Origin: Fragilariopsis cylindrus CCMP1102
Lineage: Eukaryota; Bacillariophyta; Bacillariophyceae; Bacillariales; Bacillariaceae
Assembly: GCA_900095095.1 (NCBI GenBank)
Contig: FMBT01000346.1
Span: 1 to 64,000 of the forward strand
Direction of reading: 5' to 3'
Length of the DNA stretch: 64,000 nt
Shown: positions 23,536 through 35,362 of the stretch, piece by piece
How positions within the stretch are numbered: position 1 is the stretch's first letter
Layout: the number at the start of each line of letters is the position of its first letter
Made by a program: the position numbers and the translations under genes
The notes under the pieces: generated by a model
Database searches by the model: none
Seen by the model: the letters and a program-made list of their open reading frames with translations, nothing else
What the model was told of the DNA's origin: nothing

Positions 23536-24387
23536 ATGATTATGCTTGCCATGATAATGAAAACATTTGATACCAAGAATGAAGTTGTGCTGATGATATG
23601 GATCGGTGTAAAGCTAACTATCTTTTTCAGGAGGAAGTTCGACTTTATGGAAAATAAAGTGTGCCATCTTCTCAATCCTATGTGGATTGGCGGCATACTA
23701 ATACTACTTGGCATCAGTAACGAAGATGTCGATTGGATTCAAATCATGCACAAAGGATTCCTTGTAGTATCTGTCATTTATGATATGTGTTTCTGTCTAG
23801 TATCTATAGAGGAAAAGATAAAAGCAGTATTCTTAACTTTTTCATTGTACCTTGCCATCTTGGGATCAATTACTGTTTTATGTTGGATCTCTACCTGTGT
23901 CATTGCAACCATACGGCTATTACGGTGGCCATCTGCGTTAAAGGTCTATCTGCGAACGCCAAGGACGATATGCGGTCCGAGCTATTCAATTCTTCTCATT
24001 GCTGCATGTTATAAAGATTTAGAAGTTGTCATGACAAGCTTCATTTGGCTACCAACCTTGTTGGAGATTGCATCAGTCTCATCATTTGTTGCAACTATGT
24101 TCTTTCGACCCGACAACCATAGCATATACATGTTGCTATTGTCTCTGAAACAACGACGACAAACTTTGGTTCCTGACAATGATAATAACAACAACAATAA
24201 GAAGAATCATAAGTTTATTCACGCGGGGTTGATGGTATTAAGTCACATCATGTGTATGATTATCGAGTCTTTTACTATGGAATATGATTATCCCTTTCAC
24301 TTTCTTGGGATCGTCTCCATTACGATGAGTTCTTTGGGGCTTTTCTGTGGTACGACTTTTGTGTTAACTCTTTCCAATCATATCTAA
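23536..24387 (+). CDS. Multi-pass membrane protein of unknown function
   Basis: 283 residues. I do not recognise the family. About seven hydrophobic helices are visible: MWIGGILILLGIS, GFLVVSVIYDMCFCLV, VFLTFSLYLAILGSITVLCW, YSILLIAACY, LLEIASVSSFVATMFF, GLMVLSHIMCMII, and LGIVSITMSSLGLFCGTTFVL at the C-terminus. An Asn-rich loop (DNDNNNNNKK) sits before helix 6. There is no signal peptide beyond the first helix and no catalytic motif. The first ATG of the open frame is used; an in-frame ATG near residue 38 is also possible. Expression is not certain. Confidence 0.5.
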   Translation: MIMLAMIMKTFDTKNEVVLMIWIGVKLTIFFRRKFDFMENKVCHLLNPMWIGGILILLGISNEDVDWIQIMHKGFLVVSVIYDMCFCLVSIEEKIKAVFLTFSLYLAILGSITVLCWISTCVIATIRLLRWPSALKVYLRTPRTICGPSYSILLIAACYKDLEVVMTSFIWLPTLLEIASVSSFVATMFFRPDNHSIYMLLLSLKQRRQTLVPDNDNNNNNKKNHKFIHAGLMVLSHIMCMIIESFTMEYDYPFHFLGIVSITMSSLGLFCGTTFVLTLSNHI

Positions 24388-24484
24388 AATAATCTAAAAC
24401 CCTATACTTCTCTATCTAAAGCCTCTCACGCAAAAGAATGTACACTGTGATCGTATAACACCTGATAACGGAACGTTGAATTAT

Positions 24485-24522
24485 GTATATATATATACAT
24501 ATATACATATATACATATATTT
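24485..24522. repeat. TA/TACATA microsatellite
   Basis: An AT-rich alternating tract between two convergent genes. No function is suggested. Confidence 0.7.
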
Positions 24523-24646
24523 TTCTAATATTTTAATATGGTTAAGTTGTTTCTGATTATAAATATACAATTTGTTTATAATTATTATGAACACACCGAG
24601 TCAACTACATCATAATCATACTACGGTAGTTTTACTGTTTATTTAT

Positions 24647-26229
24647 CTAAGCCTTGTAAGCTGGATCCCAAATCCATAAATTGATAAGCCACTTTTCTCC
24701 ACGGATAACTGGTTTGGCAGAATGCTGGGAAAAATCATCCATATTCCCATCTGGCAATTGATCATAGAATAGAATTGCTTTGCCTGCCTCGGGCTTAACC
24801 TTTAAGTCATGGAATGTTTTTCCATTGATATATCGAGGAAATGCTGTTTCGCCTCCAACCAATCCATCATGTTCATCATTTAAATAAAATAAGATCGTAG
24901 CGAAACGAGCAGCTTGCATGTTGTCATCAATATGAGAATATCCAAAGTCATGATGAGCTGTATACTCTTGCGTGGGATCATAATGGACCAATTGGAGTGT
25001 TTCCGCAATGGATCTCTTGCCATCAAATTCAGGAATTTCTTCCTCACTACGAGTTCTCATCAATGCTTCGTCGATTCTAGTCAAGTCAGCAGCTCGACGG
25101 TAAACAGCATCCAAGATAGGTGACTTTTCTCTTGCAACCCACGAATTTTTACTAGTCCTAACTTTAGTCTTCCTTTCGACTTTAGTGTCTGGATTTTTAC
25201 CATTAGAGTTACTTCCCACATCTCCTGTGGTAGATTCACTAAGTTTAATCCCTCCCGCAATTTCAATGATATGATCGATTTCCTTTTCCGATAAAAAGTT
25301 ACGAATTTCAAAGACACGGGGAGCACATGAAAGTACTGTTAGTGTCATGTTCATAGAATCGTGTGGTACATTATTTTCATCCTTGACACGATAATCTGCA
25401 AGAAATCTTGGTTCCGATTCCTTTAAAATTCGTTCTGAACCGTTCAAGGTAACACGTCCCAACTCTTCTGAGGGAGGCAATCGGTCAAAGTGTGTCTCCT
25501 TGGTTGTTACCCAATGTTCTTGTCCAAAATAATCAGCTCTCCACATAAAATGATTTGTTGGTGTACGAGGTCCATTGTCATCGAAATTAGAAGATATGAT
25601 CGACCAGTAAATGCACTGTATTGTTCATTAAATAGAAGTGTCTTTGTCCATTTATCGTATCGTGATCGTTCCTTTTCGTTAAGATGCTCTTTAAGATTCT
25701 TTTCCGTCTGTATTGGATCATCATCTACAAAGTACGGGTCAAACACGTATATGTTATCAGGATAATCTCCGACCACGAAAGTGACCAATTGGTTGTCGGG
25801 CTCGTCTTTTGGTGTAAAGTAAAATCTGTGTGTGGGGAAGGTTCCTGTTCCACCAGTAGAGAATGGATCATAATGACGCATCAAATGTGCTGGTCCATTC
25901 TTATAACTCTCCCAGTAAAAGTCAACATGACGATTAGACATGTTGATGAATTTTCCCGCTAGGCCATTAAATTTTGGTTCTACCCTGCTATACCCACTAT
26001 CACTTTGATAGAATGTATTGACATCTGGTTGAACGTATGCCATGAAAGATTTCGGACCGTCACCAACGTCATACGTAAATTCTTTTAATGCTGGATCCTT
26101 CTCTTCTGCGTCCAGTAAAGAACAAGTCGGTGACGACACCTCCTGCTCTGCTCGTACAACTACATGATGAGGTTGTAGCAGTAACGATGTAGCGTAAATC
26201 ACGAGGACTAAGAGAACAAACTTTGCCAT
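24647..26229 (-). CDS. Secretory prolyl 4-hydroxylase with VHL-like N-terminal domain
   Basis: A 2-oxoglutarate/Fe(II)-dependent prolyl 4-hydroxylase, about 527 residues. The start at 26229 precedes a signal peptide (FVLLVLVIYATSLLL); an ATG 51 bp further upstream is possible. The catalytic domain is C-terminal: VFEIRNFLSEKEIDHII, LQLVHYDPTQEYTAHHDFGY (iron-binding HxD), FATILFYLNDEHDGLVGGET, the second iron His in DDFSQHSAKPV, and the 2OG-binding Lys in GEKWLINLWI. Residues about 75-170 read KFINMSNRHVDFYWE ... THRFYFTP ... VFDPYF, resembling the beta-domain of von Hippel-Lindau protein, which in animals binds hydroxyproline. One frame break lies near 25600. It probably works in the ER/Golgi on wall or secreted proteins. 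Confidence 0.8.
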
Positions 26230-26280
26230 CTTGAGTATGTTGAATAGGTAATTGTGACATTGATTGTTGATGTTCAGCAT

Positions 26281-27020
26281 TCAGCAATAAATGTGAAGAG
26301 ACTTTTTTTTTCTGGAAAATGACCGATTTTTGTTTTGAACACGACGTAGAAACTGAACATTCGACTCGATCGACTAACTAACCATATATATTTTATAAAT
26401 AAAACAAGAATGTAAAAACAAAACAAAAAAACACTTTATGATGTGGGGGTCAGATACGATTCCCCTAATTCTAAGCCACCCAAAACGCATTGACTACGTA
26501 CAGGGTGTGTGGGTCAGTTATGGAAGGAAATGAAATGATGCCATGTGCAGGGGTAGTAATTTTTTTGACTCCTGGCCATGTGGTTGTGTGTATGTCTATT
26601 AGGAGTATATGGTTCTAGTTGCAACTAACATACATCACAGCTTAGTAGTTTGGTGATGGGAAGGGATGGAAGTAGCATTTTTGCACTGGCACTGATGGAA
26701 AATGCATCAGTAGCAAACAAGGCAGCTCACCAAGTGGTATTTTTACAACGACTGAAGACTGCAGGAGCTACCTGAAATTTGTTGAAGCAACTTCATTATA
26801 CTGTAGGAGAAACCGTTTATGGTGAACAAAGATCAGAAAAAAATTCAGATCTCATGTTTGTCCAGAGTAACACACAAATGAGTTTCAATTGACCAAGAAA
26901 ATAGAATAGAATAAAATGCATCTTTAGGTTCTTATAATGGTTAATTCTATTTATTTTGACTTTTTTACAGACGAAAAACAACTATGCGAACTCACTCAGG
27001 GGTAATAATTCATTACCCGG
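26281..27020. other. Intergenic region without a recognisable gene
   Basis: About 740 bp between the hydroxylase promoter side and the 3' end of TFB4. No coding pattern or structured RNA recognised. Confidence 0.5.
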
Positions 27021-28133
27021 CTATGATATTCGTTGTTGTTTATTATTTTTGGATATTGTTGGTAACCGAATTTCTGCATCGCATGTTGGACATCTATCAA
27101 CTGGATTTTTCTTAAAAATACTCAAACATTGATTACAAACGTAGGCCATGTCTAAAATATCTCCAGTATCAAAACACCGTGCTCGAAAATCGACCTTGTT
27201 GATTGCGGGTAGGTTCAGTCGAGATCGGCTCGTACGGGGGGGCAGGAATACACTCAATAAAACCTCCGTCAATGCCTTATTTGATTGTGCACCACCCTTC
27301 GGTACCAACCATAATCCTCCCGTTAAATCACAGGTTTGTTCCAAGTATGGGCTAGTCTGGGCGTAATTTGCACTCGCCGGAGCGGGAATGAAACATCCAT
27401 CAACGACGACGTTCTGTTTCACAGAAGCAAAGCTACAATTCATAAATGCGTTATAGTCAGATGGACGATCGTCCGATGCCTGGATTAGAAGGACGCGAGG
27501 TGACCATGCTCGGTTTTTATTTCGAGAGGAACTTCTCCCATTGCCACTACCATTTCCTCCTAATGCACCGATAACTCCTTCATCATCCCCATTGCCTCGA
27601 TTCCAAGAATCATTATTTTTCAATGCAGAAATTCCAGCATTAGATGCAACTAAAAATCGATTAATTATGCAAAGGGACATAGAAAAAGCAGATGCCATGG
27701 CCGCAAGAGAATCTGTAAGGGGTTGATTGTCTTTGTTGTTGTTTTTCGTCGTTGATTGCTTCGTAGCTGCCCTCGACACCAGTTCTGCTACACCTTCAAT
27801 TAGATCACTTTGAATCTTTCTACTGTCGAGTTTATTTTCTGGATTAGAAAAATAATTTTCAAGATCATCCTTGCGTGGATGGACTACGGCCACCTCACTC
27901 CCTGCCACTGCAACTAATATCAATGCCGAGTCTCTTTCGAGGCTGGAAAATGCTGATGCAAATGCCTGCACACCTGATAGTAGCTCCTGTAATGTTGCTG
28001 GACCGACGCTACCTTTTCCGGCGGCTTTTCTTGCCTTGTCGGAGGCTGTTCGCTGTAGTTCCCGATGCCCCCATGTAACCGGAGACACATCAACGACTAA
28101 GATAGTCAATGATCTTTCGCCTGATTGTTTCAT
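27021..28133 (-). CDS. TFB4: TFIIH core subunit TFB4/p34 (GTF2H3)
   Basis: p34/Tfb4 binds p44 in the TFIIH core and serves transcription initiation and nucleotide-excision repair. 370 residues, uninterrupted; the human protein is about 308. The N-terminal von Willebrand A-like fold begins SLTILVVDVSPVTWG and continues with DSALILVAVAGSEVAV, ALxxMASAFSMSLCIINR, RVLLIQASDD and the conserved YNAFMNCSFASVKQNVVVDGC. YLEQTCDLTGGLW and the family hallmark KVDFRARCFDTGDILDMAYVC then lead into a C4 zinc finger (CNQCLSIF ... CPTC). The insertions (Lys/Asn-rich near residue 145, Gly/Asn/Ser-rich near 200) explain the extra length. I start at the ATG at 28133. Confidence 0.93.
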   Translation of the reverse strand: MKQSGERSLTILVVDVSPVTWGHRELQRTASDKARKAAGKGSVGPATLQELLSGVQAFASAFSSLERDSALILVAVAGSEVAVVHPRKDDLENYFSNPENKLDSRKIQSDLIEGVAELVSRAATKQSTTKNNNKDNQPLTDSLAAMASAFSMSLCIINRFLVASNAGISALKNNDSWNRGNGDDEGVIGALGGNGSGNGRSSSRNKNRAWSPRVLLIQASDDRPSDYNAFMNCSFASVKQNVVVDGCFIPAPASANYAQTSPYLEQTCDLTGGLWLVPKGGAQSNKALTEVLLSVFLPPRTSRSRLNLPAINKVDFRARCFDTGDILDMAYVCNQCLSIFKKNPVDRCPTCDAEIRLPTISKNNKQQRIS

Positions 28134-28671
28134 CGGTGATGATGTAGATTGTAGCAACAAACAAGAATATTGTGCTTGGATTTACTGTGTAACATCAAAC
28201 ATCAAACTTCAAACAACAAACTTCATAATCTCGTCTGATTTCTCAAAAATTCATCACGAACAAAAGGGGTTTTGGTCACCCCCACATTCAAGTAAACCCC
28301 AAATCCACCTTCCCCTTCCCTGAATCAATCCATTCGTCCCTATTCTAATACTAGTAGTACTAATAGTACACTGTATTATTAATACTTGAAAAGGGGTACT
28401 GTACTACCAGTATTGGCTATCACATTGAATATAATGTTGCTGCATATGAAATTCAATTCAGCTAGCACCTCAATAATTCACTGATATCAAACATAGGAAC
28501 TACCAAAATACACAATTTTCTTAGTGGAACGCATCAGTGACCCCATATTGCCTTTTATGTGTAATTCTCTGATAATATTATATCTGAAAGGAAGTACCAT
28601 TACGATCCATTGGAAATAATGAGGCAGCAAATATTTGAATTTATTTTCACACTAGCTAGAAGAAAATTCAA
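28134..28671. other. Intergenic region
   Basis: Upstream of TFB4 and downstream of the amine oxidase gene. No gene seen. Confidence 0.5.
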
Positions 28672-30603
28672 CTACATATTAAGTAAGCTTAAAACATCTG
28701 CTGCTGCTCGATTTCCACTTATCAACGCACCATGAACACTCCCCATATGATCAATCTCAGTAGCTTCACCGGCAAACAGCAAACGTCCATCCCATTCTGA
28801 AGATTGGAGTACACCAACATGTTGGTCAGTTGTCCCTAAACGGAATGTCGAATACGACCCTCTTGTATGCATATCTTCCTCCCATCTAGTAACGTGGAAA
28901 TCTGTGCAGGAAGATGAGAGATCGTTGAGACCCATAGAAGCCTCCAAAAATTCGATCACTGCTTGTTGTATAATTTCGTTACTTTTTTCAAAGCACCACA
29001 CACCTAAATTTCCACACAAAATTGCCTCAATGCATGGTATATTATTTCGAGCCCAGAGATTGTTCAAGAGGAGATGGCATCCTGGTAAAACGGAAGTTAA
29101 TTTCGATGACCTATCCGGTTGCTGCCGTCGTCGTCGTGGTTTATTCCGGATAAGACCAATCATTGGTGGTTCTTTTGGCCAAAATATATGATCAAACGTT
29201 AGGAATACTTTTCTATACGAACCAGAACAAATGGATTTGATAGCATTTATTTTTTCATCACAAAGTCTTGGTTGAAAGAATGACGTATCGGTTTTTGCTA
29301 TTACATGTTGCAAGCATCCCAACGGTATAGTGCAGACGCAACATTTTGCTTCGATAATTTTCCCTGATGCCATCTCAATCCGGACATAATTCTTTTTATC
29401 AACAATCGAAATTACCTCTTCTTTTAGGCGTATAATATTGTGGTCGTCACCATCGTCATTTTGATGCCGCTCTATAATTTTTATCAATGGTTCTAAGACT
29501 GTAATCATTCCTTCCCTTACTTTACAATGAGGACCAGAAAAATCTCCTGCACCATCGTGATGTTTATCGATATCCATAAAAGTCACACCGTTTCTTTCTA
29601 TTTCTTTTTTCTCCTCTTCCTCCTTTTTATGTTCGTAGCTGTCTTCGTTGCCGTCTACTTCTTCGTTGTCACCGTTGTCTTGTTGCTCTGGCAAAAATAA
29701 CTCCACAAGCTGTTCTACACTCGTATCCTTCATGGAGGCACCATTCCAGTTTTCGATCAAGAATAGATAGAAAGACGCCAGTAAATTCACAAGAACCTTA
29801 TCATCCTCTTTATTATTATTATTATTATTCGTCGGAACAGTATCATTCTTCTCCATATTATCACTGATTCCGCCTTTGTTGGTATCGATTACGTCCATAA
29901 TATCTAAATGTGCTGCGCCTGCCACAATTGATGCGGACGCGTCCTTTGTTTGTTTACTTAGTTTGTCATTATTTGTGCCTAGCAGAGTACTGTTCAACCG
30001 CTTGTATATTTGGTCGACGCTCAATTCAACAACAGATGTTGGCGATAATGCTGATACCTCCTCATCGCTGAGTAGGTTATGAACATTATGTTCGCTCCCA
30101 TAATTTTGCGTGATGATTTCGAGAAATCTATAATGTCGTCGTAGGGCTTGCGATATCAGTGTCGATGATACTGGCAGCGATTCGTCGTCGACAATTGATC
30201 CGTTTACAAAAAACGATATCAAGCTTTTCCTTGCTCTCTCATCATCGCCGTTATTATGATGCAGCACTGTATTCGGTCGTATCCAAGGATTTCCTTCAAA
30301 GATAGGATCGAGTGACTTCAACACGGGCGTCTTACACTCTTCAAGAAGTTTTACCATAGGATTATCGTCGCTTGCTCCGTGAACCCAAGAGGCTCCGAGA
30401 TCTCTGCGGAATGAAACTTTATTGTTGGATCCACCATTGTCATCAGCAGTAACAACGTCAACCGTCTCGTGTCGAGTGTGAATTCTACCGCCAATTCGAT
30501 CTCTTGCCTCGACAACGACAACGTCAACGTCAGGATGCTCGATAAGACGAGCGCAACATTGTAGTCCACTTGCTCCCGCGCCGATTATTACACAGTCAAA
30601 CAT
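28672..30603 (-). CDS. FAD-dependent amine (polyamine) oxidase family protein
   Basis: 643 residues, one uninterrupted frame from the ATG at 30603. The N-terminal Rossmann motif CVIIGAGASGLQCCARL is followed by VVVVEARDRIGGRIHTR, the FAD dinucleotide-binding signature of polyamine/monoamine oxidases. Then come RRDLGASWVHG, VNGSIVDD, the substrate-side CCVCTIPLGCLQHV, KVFLTFDHIFWP and the C-terminal flavin segment RLLFAGEATEIDHMGSVHGALISGNRAA. Polyamine oxidases are usually about 500 residues. The excess is an Asn/Asp/Glu-rich insertion (about 29640-29860) with several repeats. There is no plastid or secretory leader. The substrate could be spermine or spermidine derivatives, or histone lysine as in LSD1, although the SWIRM domain of LSD1 is absent. 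Confidence 0.88.
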   Translation of the reverse strand: MFDCVIIGAGASGLQCCARLIEHPDVDVVVVEARDRIGGRIHTRHETVDVVTADDNGGSNNKVSFRRDLGASWVHGASDDNPMVKLLEECKTPVLKSLDPIFEGNPWIRPNTVLHHNNGDDERARKSLISFFVNGSIVDDESLPVSSTLISQALRRHYRFLEIITQNYGSEHNVHNLLSDEEVSALSPTSVVELSVDQIYKRLNSTLLGTNNDKLSKQTKDASASIVAGAAHLDIMDVIDTNKGGISDNMEKNDTVPTNNNNNNKEDDKVLVNLLASFYLFLIENWNGASMKDTSVEQLVELFLPEQQDNGDNEEVDGNEDSYEHKKEEEEKKEIERNGVTFMDIDKHHDGAGDFSGPHCKVREGMITVLEPLIKIIERHQNDDGDDHNIIRLKEEVISIVDKKNYVRIEMASGKIIEAKCCVCTIPLGCLQHVIAKTDTSFFQPRLCDEKINAIKSICSGSYRKVFLTFDHIFWPKEPPMIGLIRNKPRRRRQQPDRSSKLTSVLPGCHLLLNNLWARNNIPCIEAILCGNLGVWCFEKSNEIIQQAVIEFLEASMGLNDLSSSCTDFHVTRWEEDMHTRGSYSTFRLGTTDQHVGVLQSSEWDGRLLFAGEATEIDHMGSVHGALISGNRAAADVLSLLNM

Positions 30604-31140
30604 GTGGCAAACTGCATATGAGGTCAATAACCCTCCATATTTCCTCCGATTCGATGATTGGATTCGATTCTATATCACACACAAAAATTGACGACAGAAA
30701 CCTTGAAATTATATACACTGTACACTGTATGGGAATTCTCGCGCGCTATTACTGCAGGACATGTTCACCCTACCAGAGTACGGTGAAGTTTGTGGATTTA
30801 AACATTATTTTCATATGATACAGTACTGTATATAAACTTATAATCTGCTAGAAGCAGTATAATATTTCTAAATGGCAATTATTATCAAGCCTAGACAAAA
30901 ATATTTCTATTGTTTGAGAAAGCTAAGTCTTGAGATTTTTATTTTCTTCAAATACTTTCGTATCTATATCTCACTCTCATATAATTCGTATCAGAATAAA
31001 AAAGGAAAGGAAACAAAGTTGGTTTCCTAATTTTGGAATACAAACTATTTACAATATTGTTTGTTGATGCAATCCCTTATAGCTCAACAATAGAAGGAGA
31101 TAGTAAACATTGTCCGCTTCTAGTCCCCATGTTTTGGTGC
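30604..31140. other. Intergenic region
   Basis: AT-rich spacer between the amine oxidase start and the SMC5 stop codon. No gene seen. Confidence 0.5.
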
Positions 31141-34100
31141 CTAGTTTTTGGTTTGATCCTCCTCCTCCAACTCATCATCGACATTAGATTCCTCTCGACG
31201 ACGCTTTCTTGTGGCAATGAGATCTTTGGTGGACCAGTCTTGTGGGTTCTTAAGGTTGTATGGACCATTGAAAATGAAGAGGACGTTCATCGCTTCGACT
31301 TCCATGTCCGTAAGATTAGGAAGGAGTTTCGGTGTAATCAGCCAATATTGTCCACAATGATCTGTTGGTCCATTTGCTCCCGGAGGTTTTGTTGAGTTTT
31401 CAACAATCCTCTTAAAGACCAAACGTTCATTTCGATCATCCAAACCTTGGTTGATCTCGTCTACGCACCGGAAGGGAGCACACATCATATCTTGCATGGC
31501 CATCAAGTACATGATGGTAGAAACTGACCGCTCACCACCTGATTGAACTTGGGCTGATAGCACTGACGGTGGGACATTCTCACGAAAGGAGACCCTGATC
31601 TCAACGCCCCATTCTTCGAAGCTAGATTCCTCATTATCATTACTGTTCTCATCTCCTGATTTTCCCTTTCTCAAACGGACCTCTCCCTTGCAACCAAGCT
31701 CCCTCATATAATTGCCAAAACGCTTGTCAATTGTAGTGACAATCTCGTCAAGGGACAATTCCCATGGCTTTTTTTTAAGATTTAATTCATCTATTTTTTT
31801 CTCTTTCCTGTTGGTCATATCATCAAGATCTCCTCTTGTTTCCTCGAGCTCTTTTTTCTTTTCTTCGTACAGACGTACGACGTTCGGATCCGAGTGGATG
31901 TTGTTGACCTTCGCCTCTGCATCTTCAAGTGCAGCCTCAGCATGATCAACTGTTTGAAATTGGTGCAAGTCAACCTCTAGTACCTTCATAAGAGGCAAAT
32001 CGTTTCCATCTTCGTCTTCGATTGGTGCCTCTTTCATAGCGATAGCTCTCGATGTCTTATAAAGAATCTTTGCGGCCTTAAGATCACGTTTGATTCTAAG
32101 ACATTCTTGCCTTTTCCCATCATGTTCGTCTGTGGCCAATATCACTTTTTCTCTATTGAATACGTACGAACCGGAAAAATCAAAAGGGTGAGACTTTCGT
32201 ATATAAATAACTTACAATATCAAATATTCTTTGGACGCAATATACGATATTTAAAGTAGAATAAAATAAAAGAGAACGAAACAAAAACAAAAACATACCT
32301 ACTGGTTCTTTCCTCGACCACAGCAAGTTCCTTGTTCAATCGCGCACCGGATGCTTTCACCGTCGCTTCCATCACCTTATTGTAGCTTTCAGAGTGAGCA
32401 TTCATAGCCTTTAGTGATACAATGGCGCGCTTTTTTAAATCACCAACCAGTTCTTTCTTTTGCTCATCATCATCAGTATCTAATTTTTCCTCAGTTTCAC
32501 TTAGCTTGCGCTGAAAGTTCTTTAATTTTCTGTGTACCTGTTGAATCCTATGACAATCCGCCTTGGTATCCTTAACTCGTTGTTGTGAGTTTTGACTTTC
32601 TATTAGAAGCTCCTGTTGTTCACGGTCAACCCGTTGGATGTCTGGTGTAATCTTGTTCTTACGGTCTTCTAGTTCTTGCATTTTCTGGGTCAATTCCTGC
32701 TTCGCGACGTCATTGTTCCCTCCTTTTGTCAGTATCTTTGAAGGTCTGATGTCATCGACACGAAGTGATGGTTTTCCGGAATAACGAGAAATCTGTGAAG
32801 TGTACTTGAACGACTTTCCTTGCTTGCTGGCGAAAATACAATATCCTAAGAGGCGATTTCCCTGATTTTCAGACTCTGAAAGAATGTTGCCCAAGTCTCT
32901 ATCGTCCAAACTGTCCTGAGTATCATCGTTTCCAACCAAAACTTTATGGATATTTGAACTCGACTTTAGCGCTTCGATAACGACCTCTGGCCCTTCAAAC
33001 GATTCGTCCAAATACCCGACAATACCATGATCTTGTTTGAGCATAGCCATCTTTTGATCTGAATGTGGTCGAGGTTCGGCTTGGTCAATACGATCGATTT
33101 GAATAATATTAATGGCGATCTTTTTCTCTTTTCGAACTTTCTGATATAGTAATCGTAATCAGACTTGTCTTGCACAACGAAAGATTTTAGCGTGTTGTTT
33201 GAAATGTGCTGTTCTAAATATGCCGCAGCGTTGTTTGACTTGGGTGAAATCTCACAAGCAATGGGACCAATAACTTCCTTTCGAAATAAATTTCGATTGT
33301 TATGAATCCAGTAGTATGCATCTTTGACTTCCCTGAATTGTCTCAGAACGTGATTACGTCGTTGCTCCTTTTCATCCTGAAGTCTATCTAGCCTTCTTTT
33401 CGCATTGGTCCATTCGTCCTCCACAGATAATACTTTATGCTGAAGTTCTTGTAATTCGGCTTTCTTATCTTGGTACCTTGGAAGATTATTCTTTTGGTCT
33501 TCTTTTGCTTGACGAAACGCCTCTTCTAGGTCTTCTATGGAAGGGCTCGTATTCAAGGCGTTCTGAATATCTTCGACCTTAGTACGATAATCTTCTGCCT
33601 TTCTTTCCGTGTTTAAACGATTGGTATCAATACCTGTGATATCTATTAGAATCTCTTCGATTCTGTCATCGTGTTGTTGGTATTTTGCCTCTTCCTTCTT
33701 CATATCGTTTTTTTGCGTCGTGATCTGTTTATCGAAGGTACTTACCACCTTCTGTATACTAGTCAATCGTTCCTTTGCGACGTTGTTCGCCTCTTCGAGT
33801 GGCTCCAATTCCGACTCAAGTTGTTGCAGATTTGCTATAGCTTCTTCCCGTTTATCTTTTAATTTGATGGCTTTATCGCGGATAATATCGTTTTTAAGCC
33901 ATAGAATCTTTTTTCGAAGAAGATCTGCCTGCTCTTCAGCTTTCTTTCGTTCTTCCATCTTTTCGACACCTATTTTATATTTTTTTATTTCGGCTTCAAG
34001 ATTTTCTAATTTCGCATTCAAATTCTCTACTTGATCGTCCCCACCCTGAAGTTCTTTCTGCATCGATATGAGTTTCAAATGGGTATCGTACAGATCTTGA

Positions 34101-34958
34101 TTTTCGCTCAGAGTCTTTTCCGTCTCTTTAAGCAGGTCCTTGCTATTGATACCACTGAAACTTCCCACCTTTTCCTGTGGAAGGAATGTACACAGATTAT
34201 CGATTTGGATTTGAAAATGTTCCGAGGCACGTTCTCGAACCTTTTTTCCCGAAATGGTTTCACCGTTCCAAGTAAACGTCGTTCTATTCATTTTACTTTC
34301 TCCCTTTCGAATGACACGAGTGATAACGACGTCGTCACCATTCTCGTTGGCTACTTCTAATTCAATCATGGCATCCTCCTCTCCATTTTGAATAAAGGTT
34401 TCTACTTGGTCAGCTCGTCCTAGCAAACGAGGTTCTCCCCCTAATCCCAAGCAAATTGCACATAAAATCGAGGACTGTTGTTATATATATTATATAGGAA
34501 TAACAGAAAAGCATAGGGAACAAAAGAAAAAAATCAAGAACGACGATTGTGAAATATTTGAAATTTTGAATGATTAATTAATAGGCAAATGATCTTCTTT
34601 TAAATGACAATCTTGCAACCCGTGTATTTCTTTCATCATGCTGTGTCGGAAGCAACTTTTATACGTACCTTGCCAGTACCATTTGGTCCTACTACCATAT
34701 TAAGTCTGTACAGAAAAACAATATATTGGCGAGTGATGAGTACAAACAAAAGACGGGGAAACAAAAAGTGGATGAGAGAGCGATCAAGCGTCAACGCAAA
34801 GGAATTCGTTTAGTTTACACGTCAAAAGGGAGAGAAAGAGAAAACGTTATGAATAATACATCGCATGCATTTTTTGTTTGAGCAATGATAGTTTGGGTTC
34901 GGGATTCCGTTCGAATAGATCGATATCGATCGATCGATCGATCTTTGTCGACACACAA

Positions 34959-34993
<35 letters not shown>

Positions 34994-35362
34994 GCATCCA
35001 CTAAGATAACACCACGATTATTGTTGGCGTGAATCATAAACGTACCGAGGTCCAGGTACAAATTCTACAGCAGCATAGGTCAAAAATCTTGTCAGTTTGA
35101 TCCGTTTAATGGAACCATGTTTGTAATCACCAACAGTTTCCAGCTGCCACGCCTTCGCAGCCTGTTCTATTTGTTCTTGATCGGAACGAGGTGATGATAT
35201 ACTGCCGCCATGATTGTTGTTGCTGACTGATCGTGGACTATTTTCTCTCTCTCTATCTTGTCTGCAAAACTTTTCAATAAATTGATTGATTGTACCCTTC
35301 CTCTTTTCGTTTGGATTGCTGCAGTATGCTATGTTGAATGTACAATGCAAGATGATAATCAA
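31141..35362 (-). CDS. SMC5: SMC5, structural maintenance of chromosomes protein 5
   Basis: ATPase of the SMC5/6 complex in recombination repair and replication. About 1,180 residues. Exons: 35362(?)-35046, 34705-34669, 34474-32299 and 32152-31141. Exon 1 gives HGSIKRIKLTRFLTYAAVEFVPGP. The 37-nt exon 2 encodes little more than the Walker A (LNMVVGPNGTGK). Exon 3 starts SSILCAICLGLGGEP..LGRAD, then IDNLCTFLPQEKVGSF (Q-loop), coiled coils and a hinge (IGPIACEIS, SFVVQDKSDYDYYI, GYLDESFEG). Exon 4 holds the signature GGERSVSTIMYLMAMQ, Walker B CVDEINQGLD and QYWLITPKLLPNL, all SMC5-specific. The frame breaks once near 33135, where four A would need to be five. No ATG is visible in exon 1, so a further 5' exon (acceptor perhaps near 35330) or an error is likely. 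Confidence 0.92.
34961..34991. repeat. AAT trinucleotide microsatellite in SMC5 intron
   Basis: About ten AAT units, preceded at 34917-34942 by a GATC/ATCGAT-rich palindromic tract. It lies in the first recognisable intron of SMC5. Confidence 0.8.
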
